From positions 1 through 64,000 of the forward strand of contig CAYXVE010000006.1 of assembly GCA_964468435.1 (NCBI GenBank): 64,000 bases of DNA, read 5' to 3'. A model generated the notes under the pieces. The model worked only from the letters and a program-made list of their open reading frames with translations. It did no database searches and was not told the origin of the DNA. Numbering within the stretch: the first letter of the stretch is position 1; each line of letters opens with the position of its first letter. Source of the DNA: JBCCTX01 sp964468435 (lineage in GTDB: Bacteria > Bacteroidota > Bacteroidia > J057). Shown piece after piece: positions 37,301-45,967 of this stretch. Made by a program: the position numbers and the translations under genes.

Positions 37301-38661
37301 TTGGGCATGAAAGCCTGAATACCCAGACGGTGCAGTGTTGGAGCACGGTTGAGCATGACGGGATGCCCTTTCAGCACATTTTCCAGAATATCCCATATGA
37401 CAGGATCTCTCCGGTCAACTAGTTTCTTGGCACTTTTTACAGTTTTTACAATCCCCCTTTCAATCAGTTTTCGGATGACAAAAGGTTTAAATAATTCTGC
37501 TGCCATGGATTTTGGTAGACCACATTCATAAAGCTTCAAGGTAGGTCCCACCACGATTACAGAGCGGCCAGAATAGTCAACCCTTTTACCAAGTAGATTC
37601 TGACGGAAACGCCCCTGCTTTCCCTTTAGCATATCACTCAAGGACTTGAGAGCTCTGTTGGAATCTGATCTGACGGCGTTTACTTTTCTGGTGTTATCAA
37701 AGAGAGAATCGACAGCCTCCTGGAGCATGCGCTTTTCATTACGCAGAATTACTTCAGGTGCTTTGATCTCAATCAATCGCTTCAGGCGGTTGTTTCGGAT
37801 GATCACTCTCCGGTAAAGATCATTGAGATCTGAAGTTGCAAAACGACCTCCTTCGAGGGGCACCAAAGGTCTCAATTCTGGTGGAATGACAGGTACAATT
37901 CTTACGATCATCCACTCAGGACGATTTTCAATTCTTCTATTTGCTCCACGGAAAGCTTCGACTACTTTTAGGCGCTTTAAAGCCTCATTTTTCCGTTGTT
38001 GTGAAGTTTCGGTAGCAGCTTTCTGTCTCAAGGTGTAGGATAGATCATCCAGATCCAAAGTTGAAAGGATCGCTTCCAGGGCTTCAGCACCCATTTTGGC
38101 TACAAATTTCTGAGGATCTTCATCGGGTAACATCTGATTTTCCTTGGGAAGAGTCTCCAGAATATTCAGATATTCTTCCTCCGTGAGGAAATCCATGCGT
38201 TGTATCCCCTCAGATTCCATGATACCGGGATTAATCACCACATAGCGCTCATAGTATATAATCTGATCAAGCTTTTTGGAAGTAATCCCCATCAGGTATC
38301 CTATTTTGCTCGGCAAGGTACGGAAGTACCAAATGTGAGCAACGGGAACAACCAGTTGTATATGGCCCATTCTATCCCTACGTACCTTCTTTTCCGTTAC
38401 TTCTACTCCACAACGGTCGCATATTATACCCTTATAGCGGATGCGTTTGTATTTGCCACAATGACATTCATAATCCTTCACAGGACCAAATATACGCTCA
38501 CAGAAAAGACCATCTTTTTCAGGCTTATACGTTCTGTAATTAATGGTTTCGGGTTTCAGTACCTCTCCATGAGAGCGATTAAGTATTGCTTCCGGAGAAG
38601 CGAGACTGATGGTGATTCTTTTAAAATCACTTGTAATTTTAGTTGTTTTAGCAATTGGCAT
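34333..38661 (-). CDS. rpoC: RNA polymerase subunit beta'
   Basis: The 1442-residue protein is full length. The N-terminal zinc site is CHCGKYKRIRYKGIICDRCG (about residues 66-85). The catalytic magnesium loop is NADFDGDQMAVHVPLS, preceded by HPVMLNRAPTLHRLGIQAF, and the second zinc cluster contains CESKKGVCANCYG. The trigger-loop region has IAAQSIGEPGTQLTLRTFH, and the end carries KTEELKAIS-like acidic sequence. It forms the active centre together with RpoB. A 98-bp gap with a hairpin separates it from rpoB, and a strong terminator follows. Confidence 0.99.
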   Translation of the reverse strand: MPIAKTTKITSDFKRITISLASPEAILNRSHGEVLKPETINYRTYKPEKDGLFCERIFGPVKDYECHCGKYKRIRYKGIICDRCGVEVTEKKVRRDRMGHIQLVVPVAHIWYFRTLPSKIGYLMGITSKKLDQIIYYERYVVINPGIMESEGIQRMDFLTEEEYLNILETLPKENQMLPDEDPQKFVAKMGAEALEAILSTLDLDDLSYTLRQKAATETSQQRKNEALKRLKVVEAFRGANRRIENRPEWMIVRIVPVIPPELRPLVPLEGGRFATSDLNDLYRRVIIRNNRLKRLIEIKAPEVILRNEKRMLQEAVDSLFDNTRKVNAVRSDSNRALKSLSDMLKGKQGRFRQNLLGKRVDYSGRSVIVVGPTLKLYECGLPKSMAAELFKPFVIRKLIERGIVKTVKSAKKLVDRRDPVIWDILENVLKGHPVMLNRAPTLHRLGIQAFMPKLVEGKAIRLHPLVCTGFNADFDGDQMAVHVPLSNEACLEAMMLMLSAHNILHPANGSPITLPSQDMVLGVYYLTKARPNQKGEGLMFGSTEEVEIAFNEEVVAKHAKIKLRLPKTDPDTGKEILKENGEVDYEIIDTTVGRVLFNKIVPKNAGFVNILLTKKTMRKVISDIFRKVGLVPTVEFLDNLKDLGFTEAFRGGLSFSLAEVIIPQNKIELIGEAEEKIEEVWMNYNMGLITENERYNQVIDIWTHTNSKLTETLMKQLSEDKDGFNNIYMMYHSGARGSKEQIRQLGGMRGLMAKPQKTLKGSAGEIIENPILANFKEGLSVLEYFISTHGARKGLADTALKTADAGYLTRRLVDVAQDVIITEFDCGTLRGIKISALKENEDVIQPLSERTLGRVILEDLYDPLTEELIIKAGDEITETIARRIDSTAIEEIEIRSVLTCESKKGVCANCYGRNLATGQLVGVGETVGVIAAQSIGEPGTQLTLRTFHVGGTAQRIAAASQLIAKFSGKVELENVKYVEKEDEEGEISRVVISRTGKLKILDDKSRILFSNKVPYGAKLYVVDGEEVDKGKMLSNWDPYNSVIISEHVGKVKLFDVREGQTYLEDVDEQTGHREKVIIDSRDKAVNPTINIVDESDNELRSYNLPVGAHLIVGDEEEVSAGQVMVKIPRTSGGTADITGGLPRVTELFEARNPSNPAVVSAIEGVVRLGGIKRGNREVFITSPDESDERKYMISLNKHILVHDGDYTMSGEMLSDGAIAPKDILTIKGPSAVQAYIVNEIQEVYRMQGVPINDKHVEVIVRQMMQKVEILDQGDTIFLEKEVVNKIDFQEENDWIFDKMVVEKAGGSASLKPGMIVSRRQLRDENSSLRRKDLEIVTAREARPAICQPVLMGITRASLGTKSWLSAASFQETTKVLSEASISARMDELAGLKENVIVGHLVPAGTGLRGYQDIIVGDQYEYQERKRRSEWETTEELKAISD

Positions 38662-38713
38662 AGTCGACCTCCAATGTTAATAGCAAATTCAATTTTACTC
38701 AAGTACAATCATT

Positions 38714-38742
38714 CCCGGCAACATTATCAACAGGTTGCCGGG
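38714..38742 (-). other. Intercistronic hairpin between rpoB and rpoC
   Basis: CCCGGCAAC (38714-38722) pairs perfectly with GTTGCCGGG (38734-38742), loop 11 nt. No T-run follows on the minus strand, so it is not a simple terminator. An RNase processing site or mRNA-stabilising stem is likely. Confidence 0.6.
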
Positions 38743-38759
38743 TATATATCTATGCTATA

Positions 38760-41700
38760 CTACTCTAATGTAACTTCAAGGGCTAACCCACGAAGTTCGT
38801 GTATAAGTACGTTAAAAGATTCAGGTACACCCGGGATGGGCAATACATCTCCTTTAACGATTGATTCATATACTTTAGCTCTTCCCACAACATCATCTGA
38901 CTTCACTGTCAGCATTTCCCTGAGAATATGCGCAGCTCCAAATGCCTCTAGCGCCCATACCTCCATCTCTCCAAAACGTTGGCCACCAAACTGAGCTTTA
39001 CCGCCCAGAGGTTGCTGTGTAATCAAAGAGTAAGGTCCAATAGAGCGCGCATGCATTTTATCATCTACCAGGTGGATCAGTTTCAACATGTAAATGATTC
39101 CCACAGTAGTGGACTCACTGAATTTTTCACCAGTAAGTCCGTTGTTGAGTCGAGACACACCATATTCTGGCAATCCTGCTTTTTCCAGGTATCCGTTTAC
39201 TTCGTCAATAGATGCTCCATCAAAAATCGGCGTTGCAAACTTCAAACCCATTTTACGTCCAGCCCATCCCAGAATAGTCTCAAACACCTGTCCCAGGTTC
39301 ATACGGGATGGTACTCCCAAGGGGTTTAGGACAATGTCCACGGGTGTTCCATCATCGAGGAAGGGCATATCTTCCACAGGAACGATTCGGGATACCACAC
39401 CTTTATTCCCATGGCGTCCAGCCATTTTGTCTCCTACTTTAAGCTTACGCTTTTTGGCCACGTATACCTTGGCAAGCTTCAGGATTCCTGAAGGAAGCTC
39501 ATCACCTACGCGAATCTGGTATTCTTCACGACGGTAGTTGCTCTCAATCCGATCATACTTACGCTTGTAATTCAGGAATAAAGTTTCAACATGTTTATTG
39601 ATTTCTTCATCTTGTGTCCATCCTGATGCGATAATGTCAGGGAAGATGAGCGCAGAAAGATTTTTCTCGGAAAATTTCTTTCCAACGGGAATAACTTCTT
39701 CGTTGAACTTATTCTTTACCCCATTGGATTTACTGGAACCTAAAAGAGACATCAATTTTGAGACGATCATCTCATTGATACCTTTCGTTTCCTTTTTATA
39801 TTTTTCCTCCAGTTCTGCAAGCTTTTTCTTATCTCTTGCCTTAGCTTTGGCCTCCTTTTTTTCTTTTGAGAATAGGACTTTGTCGATGACAACTCCGTTG
39901 ATCGAAGGTGGCACGCGAAGGGATGCATCCTTTACGTCCCCTGCTTTATCGCCGAAAATTGCCCGAAGAAGTTTTTCTTCTGGTGTGGGATCTGATTCAC
40001 CTTTTGGAGTGATCTTTCCGATGAGGATATCACCGGGATTTACTTCCGCTCCTATTCGAATCAATCCATTTTCATCCAGGTTTTTGATAGCATCTTCACT
40101 TACATTGGGAATTTCCCGGGTAAGCTCTTCTTCTCCCCGTTTGGTATCCCGAACTTGCAACTCAAATTCTTCTACATGTATAGAGGTATATACATCTTCT
40201 GCTACCACGCGCTCAGAGATGACGATGGCGTCCTCAAAATTATACCCTTTCCACGGCATGAAAGCTACCAGAAGATTTTTACCTAATGCCAGTTCACCAT
40301 CTTCTGTAGAGTAGCCATCTGCAAGTACAGTTCCTTCGTCTACCTCTTCTCCCACTCGCACAACAGGCCTGAGGTTAATACAGGTATTCTGGTTGGTACG
40401 CTGATACTTGGGTAGCTTGTATTCGACTACATTTGAGTCAAAGCTTACAAGTTCTTCTACAGAACCGCGCTCATATCTTATAACGACCTTGTTACCATCA
40501 ACATAGTCTACAACTCCTTTGCCTTCAGCCAGCAGCATCGAACGAGAGTCGCGTGCCACTTTTTCTTCTATACCTGTACCCACTACCGGTGCTTCCGGGA
40601 TCAACAGGGGCACTGCCTGACGCTGCATGTTGGACCCCATCAGTGCACGGTTGGCATCGTCATTTTCCAGAAAAGGGATAAGAGAAGCAGCCACACTTAC
40701 AATCTGGTTAGGTGCTACATCCATATAACCCACCTGATCGGGTTCGACTACGGGGAAATCTCCCATATTTCTGGCTTTTACCCGGTTATTGACAAATAAC
40801 CCCTTATCATCGATCGGCGCATTGGACTGTGCAATGGTAATACCATCTTCTTCTTCTGCACTTAGATAATTAGTATCAGGAGATACTTGCCCCTCTTTTA
40901 CCTTCCTGTAGGGAGTCTCAATAAATCCCATGTCATTGATTTTGGCATAGGTACACAGAGAGGAGATCAGTCCAATGTTGGGCCCCTCAGGGGTCTCAAT
41001 TGGACAAAGTCTTCCATAGTGAGTATAGTGGACGTCTCTTACCTCAAATCCTGCTCTTTCCCGAGAAAGACCGCCAGGGCCCAGTGCTGATACCCTGCGT
41101 TTATGGGTAATTTCTGATAGTGGGTTAGTCTGATCCAGGAATTGGCTCAACTGATTGGTACCGAAGAATGAGTTGATCACACTGGACAAAGTCCTAGCAT
41201 TAATCAGTTCTGAAGGTGTGAACACTTCATTATCGCGGATATTCATCCGTTCGCGGATGGTTCTTGCCATTCTTGCAAGCCCCACACTGAACTGCGCGTA
41301 CAATTGTTCTCCTACGGTTCGAACCCTACGGTTACTCAGGTGGTCTATATCATCGACGTTGGTTTTACTATTTTGTAGCTCAACCAAATACTCCACAATT
41401 CGGATAATATCTATTTTGGTCAATACCTGACTATCTTCGTCATACACCCCATGGAGCTTTTTATTCAGTCTATAGCGTCCTACTTCACCCAGGTCATATC
41501 GCTTATCACTGAAGAACAGTTTATCGATAACTCCACGAGCTGTCTCCTCATCTGGTGGTTCTGCGTTACGAAGTTGTCGATAGATGAGATCTACTGCCTC
41601 ACTTTGAGAGTTTGAATTATCTTTTTGGAGTGTATTATAGATAATCGAGTATTCACTTGCACTGGTATTATCTGCAACCAGGATCATGGATGCCACACCA

Positions 41701-42572
41701 GAGTCAGCTATCTGTTCGATATCATCTTTTTGTACAACGTGATCTCTTTCAAAGAGAACTTCATTACGTGTAATGGATACCACTTCACCGGTATCTTCAT
41801 CTACAAAGTCTTCAGTCCAGGTTCTGAGGATACGGGCTGCTAATTTTCTTCCTACTGCCTTTTTCAGGTTTGTTTTGGTAGCTTTTACCTCCTCTGCCAG
41901 CCCAAAAATTTCCAGTATATCTTTGTCGGTGCTGTAGCCAATTGCACGCATAAGGGTTGTGACGGGAAATTTCTTTTTCCGGTCAATGTATGCATACATA
42001 ACATTGTTTACATCAGTAGAAAACTCTATCCAAGAGCCTTTAAAAGGGATAATCCTGGCGGAATACAGTTTGGTCCCATTGGCATGATAGGACTGACCGA
42101 AAAACACACCGGGGGAGCGGTGAAGCTGGCTTACAACTACACGCTCGGCGCCATTGATGATAAATGTACCATTTTGAGTCATGTAAGGGATATTCCCTAG
42201 GTACACCTCCTGTGTAACAGGTTCAAAGTCCTCATTCTCGGGATCTGTACAATAGAGAAATAACTTTGCTTTCAGCGCAACAGAGTAAGTCAATCCGCGA
42301 CTTTTGCATTCATCAATATCATATCGAGGTGGGTCAATGTAATAATCCATAAATTCAAGGACAAAATTTTCGCGCGCATCTGTAATGGGAAAATTTTCCT
42401 TGAAAACCTTATAAAGTCCTTCATCTTTTCGCTTATCCTGTGGAGTATCTACTTGCATAAAGTCTTTAAAGGACTTTAATTGCACTTCCAAAAAGTCAGG
42501 ATAGTCTATTACCTTCCTAATCTTCGAGAAGGATATTCTTTTACTTTGTTGTGTAATAACCAAGCTCTTCAA
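38760..42572 (-). CDS. rpoB: RNA polymerase subunit beta
   Basis: The 1270-residue protein is complete. The rifampicin-binding region is intact and looks sensitive-type (FFGTNQLSQFLDQTNPLSEI and THKRRVSALGPGGLSRERAG, with Asp, His and Ser at the usual resistance positions). GRLCPIETPEGPNIGLI, KMAGRHGNKGVVSRIVPVED and the C-terminal GGKAQFGGQRFGEMEVWALE are also conserved. It works with RpoC in the catalytic core. A 148-bp gap with a perfect 10-bp hairpin separates it from rplL. Confidence 0.99.
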   Translation of the reverse strand: MKSLVITQQSKRISFSKIRKVIDYPDFLEVQLKSFKDFMQVDTPQDKRKDEGLYKVFKENFPITDARENFVLEFMDYYIDPPRYDIDECKSRGLTYSVALKAKLFLYCTDPENEDFEPVTQEVYLGNIPYMTQNGTFIINGAERVVVSQLHRSPGVFFGQSYHANGTKLYSARIIPFKGSWIEFSTDVNNVMYAYIDRKKKFPVTTLMRAIGYSTDKDILEIFGLAEEVKATKTNLKKAVGRKLAARILRTWTEDFVDEDTGEVVSITRNEVLFERDHVVQKDDIEQIADSGVASMILVADNTSASEYSIIYNTLQKDNSNSQSEAVDLIYRQLRNAEPPDEETARGVIDKLFFSDKRYDLGEVGRYRLNKKLHGVYDEDSQVLTKIDIIRIVEYLVELQNSKTNVDDIDHLSNRRVRTVGEQLYAQFSVGLARMARTIRERMNIRDNEVFTPSELINARTLSSVINSFFGTNQLSQFLDQTNPLSEITHKRRVSALGPGGLSRERAGFEVRDVHYTHYGRLCPIETPEGPNIGLISSLCTYAKINDMGFIETPYRKVKEGQVSPDTNYLSAEEEDGITIAQSNAPIDDKGLFVNNRVKARNMGDFPVVEPDQVGYMDVAPNQIVSVAASLIPFLENDDANRALMGSNMQRQAVPLLIPEAPVVGTGIEEKVARDSRSMLLAEGKGVVDYVDGNKVVIRYERGSVEELVSFDSNVVEYKLPKYQRTNQNTCINLRPVVRVGEEVDEGTVLADGYSTEDGELALGKNLLVAFMPWKGYNFEDAIVISERVVAEDVYTSIHVEEFELQVRDTKRGEEELTREIPNVSEDAIKNLDENGLIRIGAEVNPGDILIGKITPKGESDPTPEEKLLRAIFGDKAGDVKDASLRVPPSINGVVIDKVLFSKEKKEAKAKARDKKKLAELEEKYKKETKGINEMIVSKLMSLLGSSKSNGVKNKFNEEVIPVGKKFSEKNLSALIFPDIIASGWTQDEEINKHVETLFLNYKRKYDRIESNYRREEYQIRVGDELPSGILKLAKVYVAKKRKLKVGDKMAGRHGNKGVVSRIVPVEDMPFLDDGTPVDIVLNPLGVPSRMNLGQVFETILGWAGRKMGLKFATPIFDGASIDEVNGYLEKAGLPEYGVSRLNNGLTGEKFSESTTVGIIYMLKLIHLVDDKMHARSIGPYSLITQQPLGGKAQFGGQRFGEMEVWALEAFGAAHILREMLTVKSDDVVGRAKVYESIVKGDVLPIPGVPESFNVLIHELRGLALEVTLE

Positions 42573-42668
42573 ATTTTACAGTTGGATCTAATTATAAAAA
42601 GAACGTATTAATATCGTTTCGGTTGAGCGTATCAAGCTTTTACATATTACCTTTATATACAGATAGAC

Positions 42669-42694
42669 AGACCTGATTTCTGTGAATCAGGTCT
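42669..42694 (-). other. Intercistronic hairpin between rplL and rpoB
   Basis: AGACCTGATT (42669-42678) pairs perfectly with AATCAGGTCT (42685-42694), 6-nt loop. There is no U-tract on the minus strand. Position and form recall the attenuator/RNase III region between rplL and rpoB in E. coli, where polymerase output is set below ribosomal-protein output. Confidence 0.65.
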
Positions 42695-42720
42695 ATCAAA
42701 CAGTAAGTTCAGATGTATTG

Positions 42721-43119
42721 CTACTTCAACTCTACTTCAGCACCTGCATCTTCGAGTTGTTTCTTAACATCTTCTGCTTCTTCTTTAGAAACTTTTTCCT
42801 TGATAGGAGTTGGAGCACTGTCTACCATTGCCTTTGCATCTTTTAAGCCTTGTCCTGTGATAGCTTTTACGGCTTTAACGACATTTAGTTTTGCGCCACC
42901 AGGACTCACCAAGATTACATCAAATTCAGTTTGTTCTGGGGCACCACCGTCACCATCTTCACCACCTGCAACACCGGGCATAATACCAGGCATAGCTACT
43001 GCGGCTCCAGCTGCTACTGGTTCTATTCCATAGTCTTCTTTCAGAATATTTACCAGTTCGTTAACTTCCTTGAGTGAAAGGCTTACGAGTTGTTCTGCGA
43101 ATTCCTTAAGATCTGCCAT
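42721..43119 (-). CDS. rplL: Ribosomal protein bL12 (L7/L12)
   Basis: The 132-residue protein has the three classical parts: an N-terminal dimerisation domain (LKEFAEQLVSLSLKEVNEL), an Ala/Gly-rich hinge (AAGAAVAMPGIMPGVAGG) and a C-terminal factor-binding domain (EFDVILVSPGGAKLNVVKAV, then GLKDAKAMVDSAP). It forms the ribosomal stalk that recruits translation factors. The hinge is a little longer and more acidic (GEDGDGG) than in E. coli. It lies 45 bp after rplJ. Confidence 0.99.
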   Translation of the reverse strand: MADLKEFAEQLVSLSLKEVNELVNILKEDYGIEPVAAGAAVAMPGIMPGVAGGEDGDGGAPEQTEFDVILVSPGGAKLNVVKAVKAITGQGLKDAKAMVDSAPTPIKEKVSKEEAEDVKKQLEDAGAEVELK

Positions 43120-43164
43120 TTCGATAAAATATTAGTATTTCTTTGTGTTTCAAAAATTAAAAAA

Positions 43165-43737
43165 TTAACCTTCTTTCTCTTTTTTGTCAGCCAAAGCCTT
43201 AAGAGCTCCTGCCAGGAGGTTTCCTCCAGATTGAAGTGCACCAGCAATATTCTGTCCAGGACCTTTCAATGCGCTTGCTAGTTGCATTCCAGGCGCCTGC
43301 AAGAGTCCCACCAATTCGGCAAGTACATCTTCCTTGGACTTAATTTTGGTAAGCTCTTCGAGCTTATCTTCGCCAAGATAGATCGATGCATCTATAGAAG
43401 CACCTTTCAAAAGGGGCTTTTCTCCCCTTGTACTTTTTCGGAACTCCTTTAATATCTTTGCGGGTGCACTACCATTTTCAGGCGAAAACAGAACTCCGGA
43501 AAAACCTTTCAGTGCTTGGTCAAGTTCACTGTAATCTGACTCAAGACCATTCAAAGCTTTTTTGATTAGCGTATTTTTAACAACGCGATATTCCAACCCT
43601 CTTTCATGAACTAAACCTCTGAAATTATTGGTTTCAGCTACGCTCATTCCACCAGAATCCAGAATATAGAAAAAGCTATTGTTCTGAAATTTTTCCCTAA
43701 GTTCCTCTACAAGTTGTATTTTTTCTTCTTTCGTCAT
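43165..43737 (-). CDS. rplJ: Ribosomal protein uL10
   Basis: The 190-residue protein anchors the L12 dimers to 23S rRNA. Visible are the N-terminal MTKEEKIQLVEELREKF, FRGLVHERGLEYRVVKNTLI and a C-terminal helix with an Ala/Gly/Leu pattern (GNLLAGALKALADKKEKE). It starts only 13 bp after rplA. In E. coli the L10-L12 complex represses its own leader; the 13-bp gap here leaves no room for such a leader at this point. Confidence 0.98.
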   Translation of the reverse strand: MTKEEKIQLVEELREKFQNNSFFYILDSGGMSVAETNNFRGLVHERGLEYRVVKNTLIKKALNGLESDYSELDQALKGFSGVLFSPENGSAPAKILKEFRKSTRGEKPLLKGASIDASIYLGEDKLEELTKIKSKEDVLAELVGLLQAPGMQLASALKGPGQNIAGALQSGGNLLAGALKALADKKEKEG

Positions 43738-43750
43738 AATCCAGTACCAC

Positions 43751-44446
43751 TTATATTCCGGGTATTGTAGACTTATCCAACTTTACACTTGGGCCCATGG
43801 TAGTTGCCATATAAATAGCTTTGAAGTAAGTTCCTTTGGCACCACTGGGTTTCACTTTCTGAAGTGTCTGAATCAATTCGGCTGCATTTTCAGCCAGTTG
43901 ATCGGCACCGAAAGATACTTTACCAATGGATACGTGAACTATGCCTGTCTTATCGACTCTAAAATCGATCTTACCAGCTTTTACTTCCTTAACTGCTTTG
44001 GCCACATCAGGTGTCACTGTTCCACTTTTAGGGTTGGGCATTAAGCCACGCGGTCCCAGTACTCTTCCCAATCTTCCCACTTTAGGCATGACATCTGGAG
44101 AACAGACCACTACATCAATGTCAGTCCATCCTCCCTGAATCTTCTGGATATAGTCATCCAAACCTACGTGATCTGCACCAGCTTCTCTTGCGGCCTCTTC
44201 TTTATCTGGGGTAGTAAGTACCAGTACACGAACCTCTTTACCTGTCCCGTGTGGAAGAGCTGCTGTACCTCTGACCATCTGGTCAGCTTGCCGTGGATCT
44301 ACTCCCAGACGCACATGAAGTTCGACAGATTCGTCAAACTTAGCGTAAGAGATGTCCTTGACAATTTGCACAGCCTCCTTCAGTTCGTAAAACTTCGAAG
44401 CATCAACGGCTTCCTGGGCTTTCTTATGCTTTTTTGCTACTTTCAT
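43751..44446 (-). CDS. rplA: Ribosomal protein uL1
   Basis: The 231-residue protein builds the L1 stalk at the E site. Conserved parts are FDESVELHVRLGVDPRQADQ, RGTAALPHGTGKEVRVLVL, LGRVLGPRGLMPNPKSGTVT and FRVDKTGIVHVSIGKVSF. In many bacteria L1 also represses translation of its own rplK-rplA mRNA. It follows rplK by 8 bp. Confidence 0.99.
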   Translation of the reverse strand: MKVAKKHKKAQEAVDASKFYELKEAVQIVKDISYAKFDESVELHVRLGVDPRQADQMVRGTAALPHGTGKEVRVLVLTTPDKEEAAREAGADHVGLDDYIQKIQGGWTDIDVVVCSPDVMPKVGRLGRVLGPRGLMPNPKSGTVTPDVAKAVKEVKAGKIDFRVDKTGIVHVSIGKVSFGADQLAENAAELIQTLQKVKPSGAKGTYFKAIYMATTMGPSVKLDKSTIPGI

Positions 44447-44454
44447 TTGTTTTC

Positions 44455-44901
44455 CTAGTTAACACTCCAAGGTGGCTCACCTGATACGGTAATCCCCATA
44501 CTTCTAGCAGTACCTGCAACCATTTTCATTGCTGACTCGATATTGTAACAGTTCAGGTCTGGCATTTTGGTCTCTGCGATCTGTTTTACATCATCCCAGT
44601 TGACATCACCTACCTTGTTTCTATTGGGTTCAGGAGAACCTTTCTTGAGCTTAGCTGCCTGCATCAATAAGACAGCCGCAGGAGGTGTTTTGACGACAAA
44701 GTCGAAACTTTTGTCGCTGTAAACGGCAATCACCACGGGCAATACCTGTCCTTGCTTATCCTGAGTCTGAGCATTGAAACGCTTACAGAACTCCATAATG
44801 TTGAGTCCCTTTGCACCCAATGCCGGTCCTACAGGAGGTGAAGGATTGGCTTGTCCACCTTTAACCTGGAGTTTTACATAGGTACTAATTTGCTTTGCCA
44901 T
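44455..44901 (-). CDS. rplK: Ribosomal protein uL11
   Basis: The 148-residue protein of the GTPase-associated centre binds 23S rRNA. Conserved segments are VKLQVKGGQANPSPPVGPAL, GAKGLNIMEFCKRFNAQT, VKTPPAAVLLMQAAKLKKGS and the C-terminal SAMKMVAGTARSMGITVSG. The 145-bp gap before it (44902-45046) contains imperfect stems (for example 6 bp between GCACAG and CTGTGC) that could be an L1-type leader, but I could not recognise the canonical L1 site. Confidence 0.99.
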   Translation of the reverse strand: MAKQISTYVKLQVKGGQANPSPPVGPALGAKGLNIMEFCKRFNAQTQDKQGQVLPVVIAVYSDKSFDFVVKTPPAAVLLMQAAKLKKGSPEPNRNKVGDVNWDDVKQIAETKMPDLNCYNIESAMKMVAGTARSMGITVSGEPPWSVN

Positions 44902-45046
44902 TTTTAATAAATTAGCGTTTAGTCCCGAAGAACTTTACACACATGTCAAATGCTGCATTTATATTCAGGCACAGTGATTATCAGCAGGGAAGCATCTGAA
45001 GACTGGCTCACAACAGTCATGCAGACAGCCAATTACGCTGTGCTAC

Positions 45047-45589
45047 TCAATACTCTTTCTCAACCTGGTAATAGTTAAGTTCTATAGGGGTGTTTCTACC
45101 AAATATCTTAACCACAACCTTGAGCTTTTTCTTATCGTCATAAACCTCCTCAATAATTCCGGAAAAGCCGTTGAAAGGACCTGCCATTACCTTGACAGGT
45201 TCTCCTTTGATAAATGGTTCTTCAGGCATTTCCCCAATCTCATTCATTTCATCCACCTTACCCAGTATCCTGTTCACTTCGGACTCCCTCAGCGGAGCGG
45301 GATCACCTCCCCTTGACTCTGTGAGAAACCCTATGACATTTGGTACATCTTTGATGACCGGGAGAATCTCTGCGTCAAGATCGCATTCAATCAGCATATA
45401 GCCCGGCAGAAAATTTCGCTCTCGTAATTTTTTCTTGCCATTTCTCATCTCAAATACCTTTTCAGTGGGAATCAACACCTGTGATATCTGATCTTTCAGG
45501 TCTAAACGCTCTATCTCACTTTCGAGATACTCTTTTACCTTCTTTTCCTTTCCACTTATTGATCTCAAAATGTACCATTCCTTTGCCAT
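45047..45589 (-). CDS. nusG: Transcription elongation factor NusG
   Basis: The 180-residue protein has an NGN domain (AKEWYILRSISGKEKKVKEY, with RNFLPGYMLIECDL) and a C-terminal KOW domain (GEPVKVMAGPFNGFSGIIEE). It binds the RNA polymerase clamp and links it to Rho or the ribosome. The acidic linker region is similar to that of other Bacteroidota NusG. It follows secE by 10 bp. Confidence 0.98.
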   Translation of the reverse strand: MAKEWYILRSISGKEKKVKEYLESEIERLDLKDQISQVLIPTEKVFEMRNGKKKLRERNFLPGYMLIECDLDAEILPVIKDVPNVIGFLTESRGGDPAPLRESEVNRILGKVDEMNEIGEMPEEPFIKGEPVKVMAGPFNGFSGIIEEVYDDKKKLKVVVKIFGRNTPIELNYYQVEKEY

Positions 45590-45599
45590 GCATTCCTAC

Positions 45600-45797
45600 T
45601 TAACCATTAAACAACGAATACAATCCATCCATGACATTATTGAAAGCAAGATCCATGATAAATATGATCAACGCTATAATGAGAGATGTAATCAATACAG
45701 TGACTGTACTGCTTTGCAAATCATCTAGGGATGGCCATTGTACTTTATACAACAATTCATCCACGTAATCCTTAAATGTAGCTCTCAGCTTTTCCAT
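45600..45797 (-). CDS. secE: Preprotein translocase subunit SecE
   Basis: The 65-residue protein is the short, single-helix form of SecE. It has an amphipathic N-terminal part (FKDYVDELLYKVQWPSLDDL, with the conserved KVQWP) and one transmembrane helix (TVLITSLIIALIIFIMDLAF). It clamps SecY in the inner membrane. It is preceded by tRNA-Trp 17 bp upstream. Confidence 0.96.
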   Translation of the reverse strand: MEKLRATFKDYVDELLYKVQWPSLDDLQSSTVTVLITSLIIALIIFIMDLAFNNVMDGLYSLFNG

Positions 45798-45814
45798 CTT
45801 CCTACTCTTTTTGC

Positions 45815-45886
45815 ACGGGCGGAAGGACTCGAACCCTCAGCCTACGGTTTTGGAGACCGTCGCTCTACCAGTTGAGCTACACCCGT
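45815..45886 (-). tRNA. tRNA-Trp (CCA anticodon)
   Basis: A 72-nt cloverleaf with 7-bp acceptor stem, 4-bp D stem, anticodon stem ACGGT/ACCGT with loop CTCCAAA, and T arm GAGGG-TTCGAGT-CCTTC. The 3' CCA is not encoded. It lies between tuf and secE in the same direction. Confidence 0.97.
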
Positions 45887-45907
45887 AGTCGATTGTGTTA
45901 GGTAATG

Positions 45908-45945
45908 TATTCCAGCGAATATCAGTACTGACATTCGCTGGAATA
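45908..45945 (-). other. Long hairpin between tuf and tRNA-Trp
   Basis: TATTCCAGCGAAT (45908-45920) pairs perfectly over 13 bp with ATTCGCTGGAATA (45933-45945). In the direction of tuf transcription no U-tract follows; the only T-run (45950-45958) lies on the plus-strand side. It may be a partial terminator or an RNase site that separates tuf mRNA from the tRNA. Confidence 0.65.
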
Positions 45946-45967
45946 ATCTATTTTTTTTGTATAATGA

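Noticed and set aside
39598..40314. 238-codon open frame on the plus strand opposite rpoB
   Set aside because: It lies fully antisense to a conserved gene, has a low-complexity Ser/Phe-rich translation, and no promoter or start signal. It is a codon-usage shadow.
45946..45960. T-run beside the tuf/tRNA-Trp hairpin as a terminator
   Set aside because: The T-run follows the stem only on the plus strand, where no gene is transcribed; it does not act for tuf.
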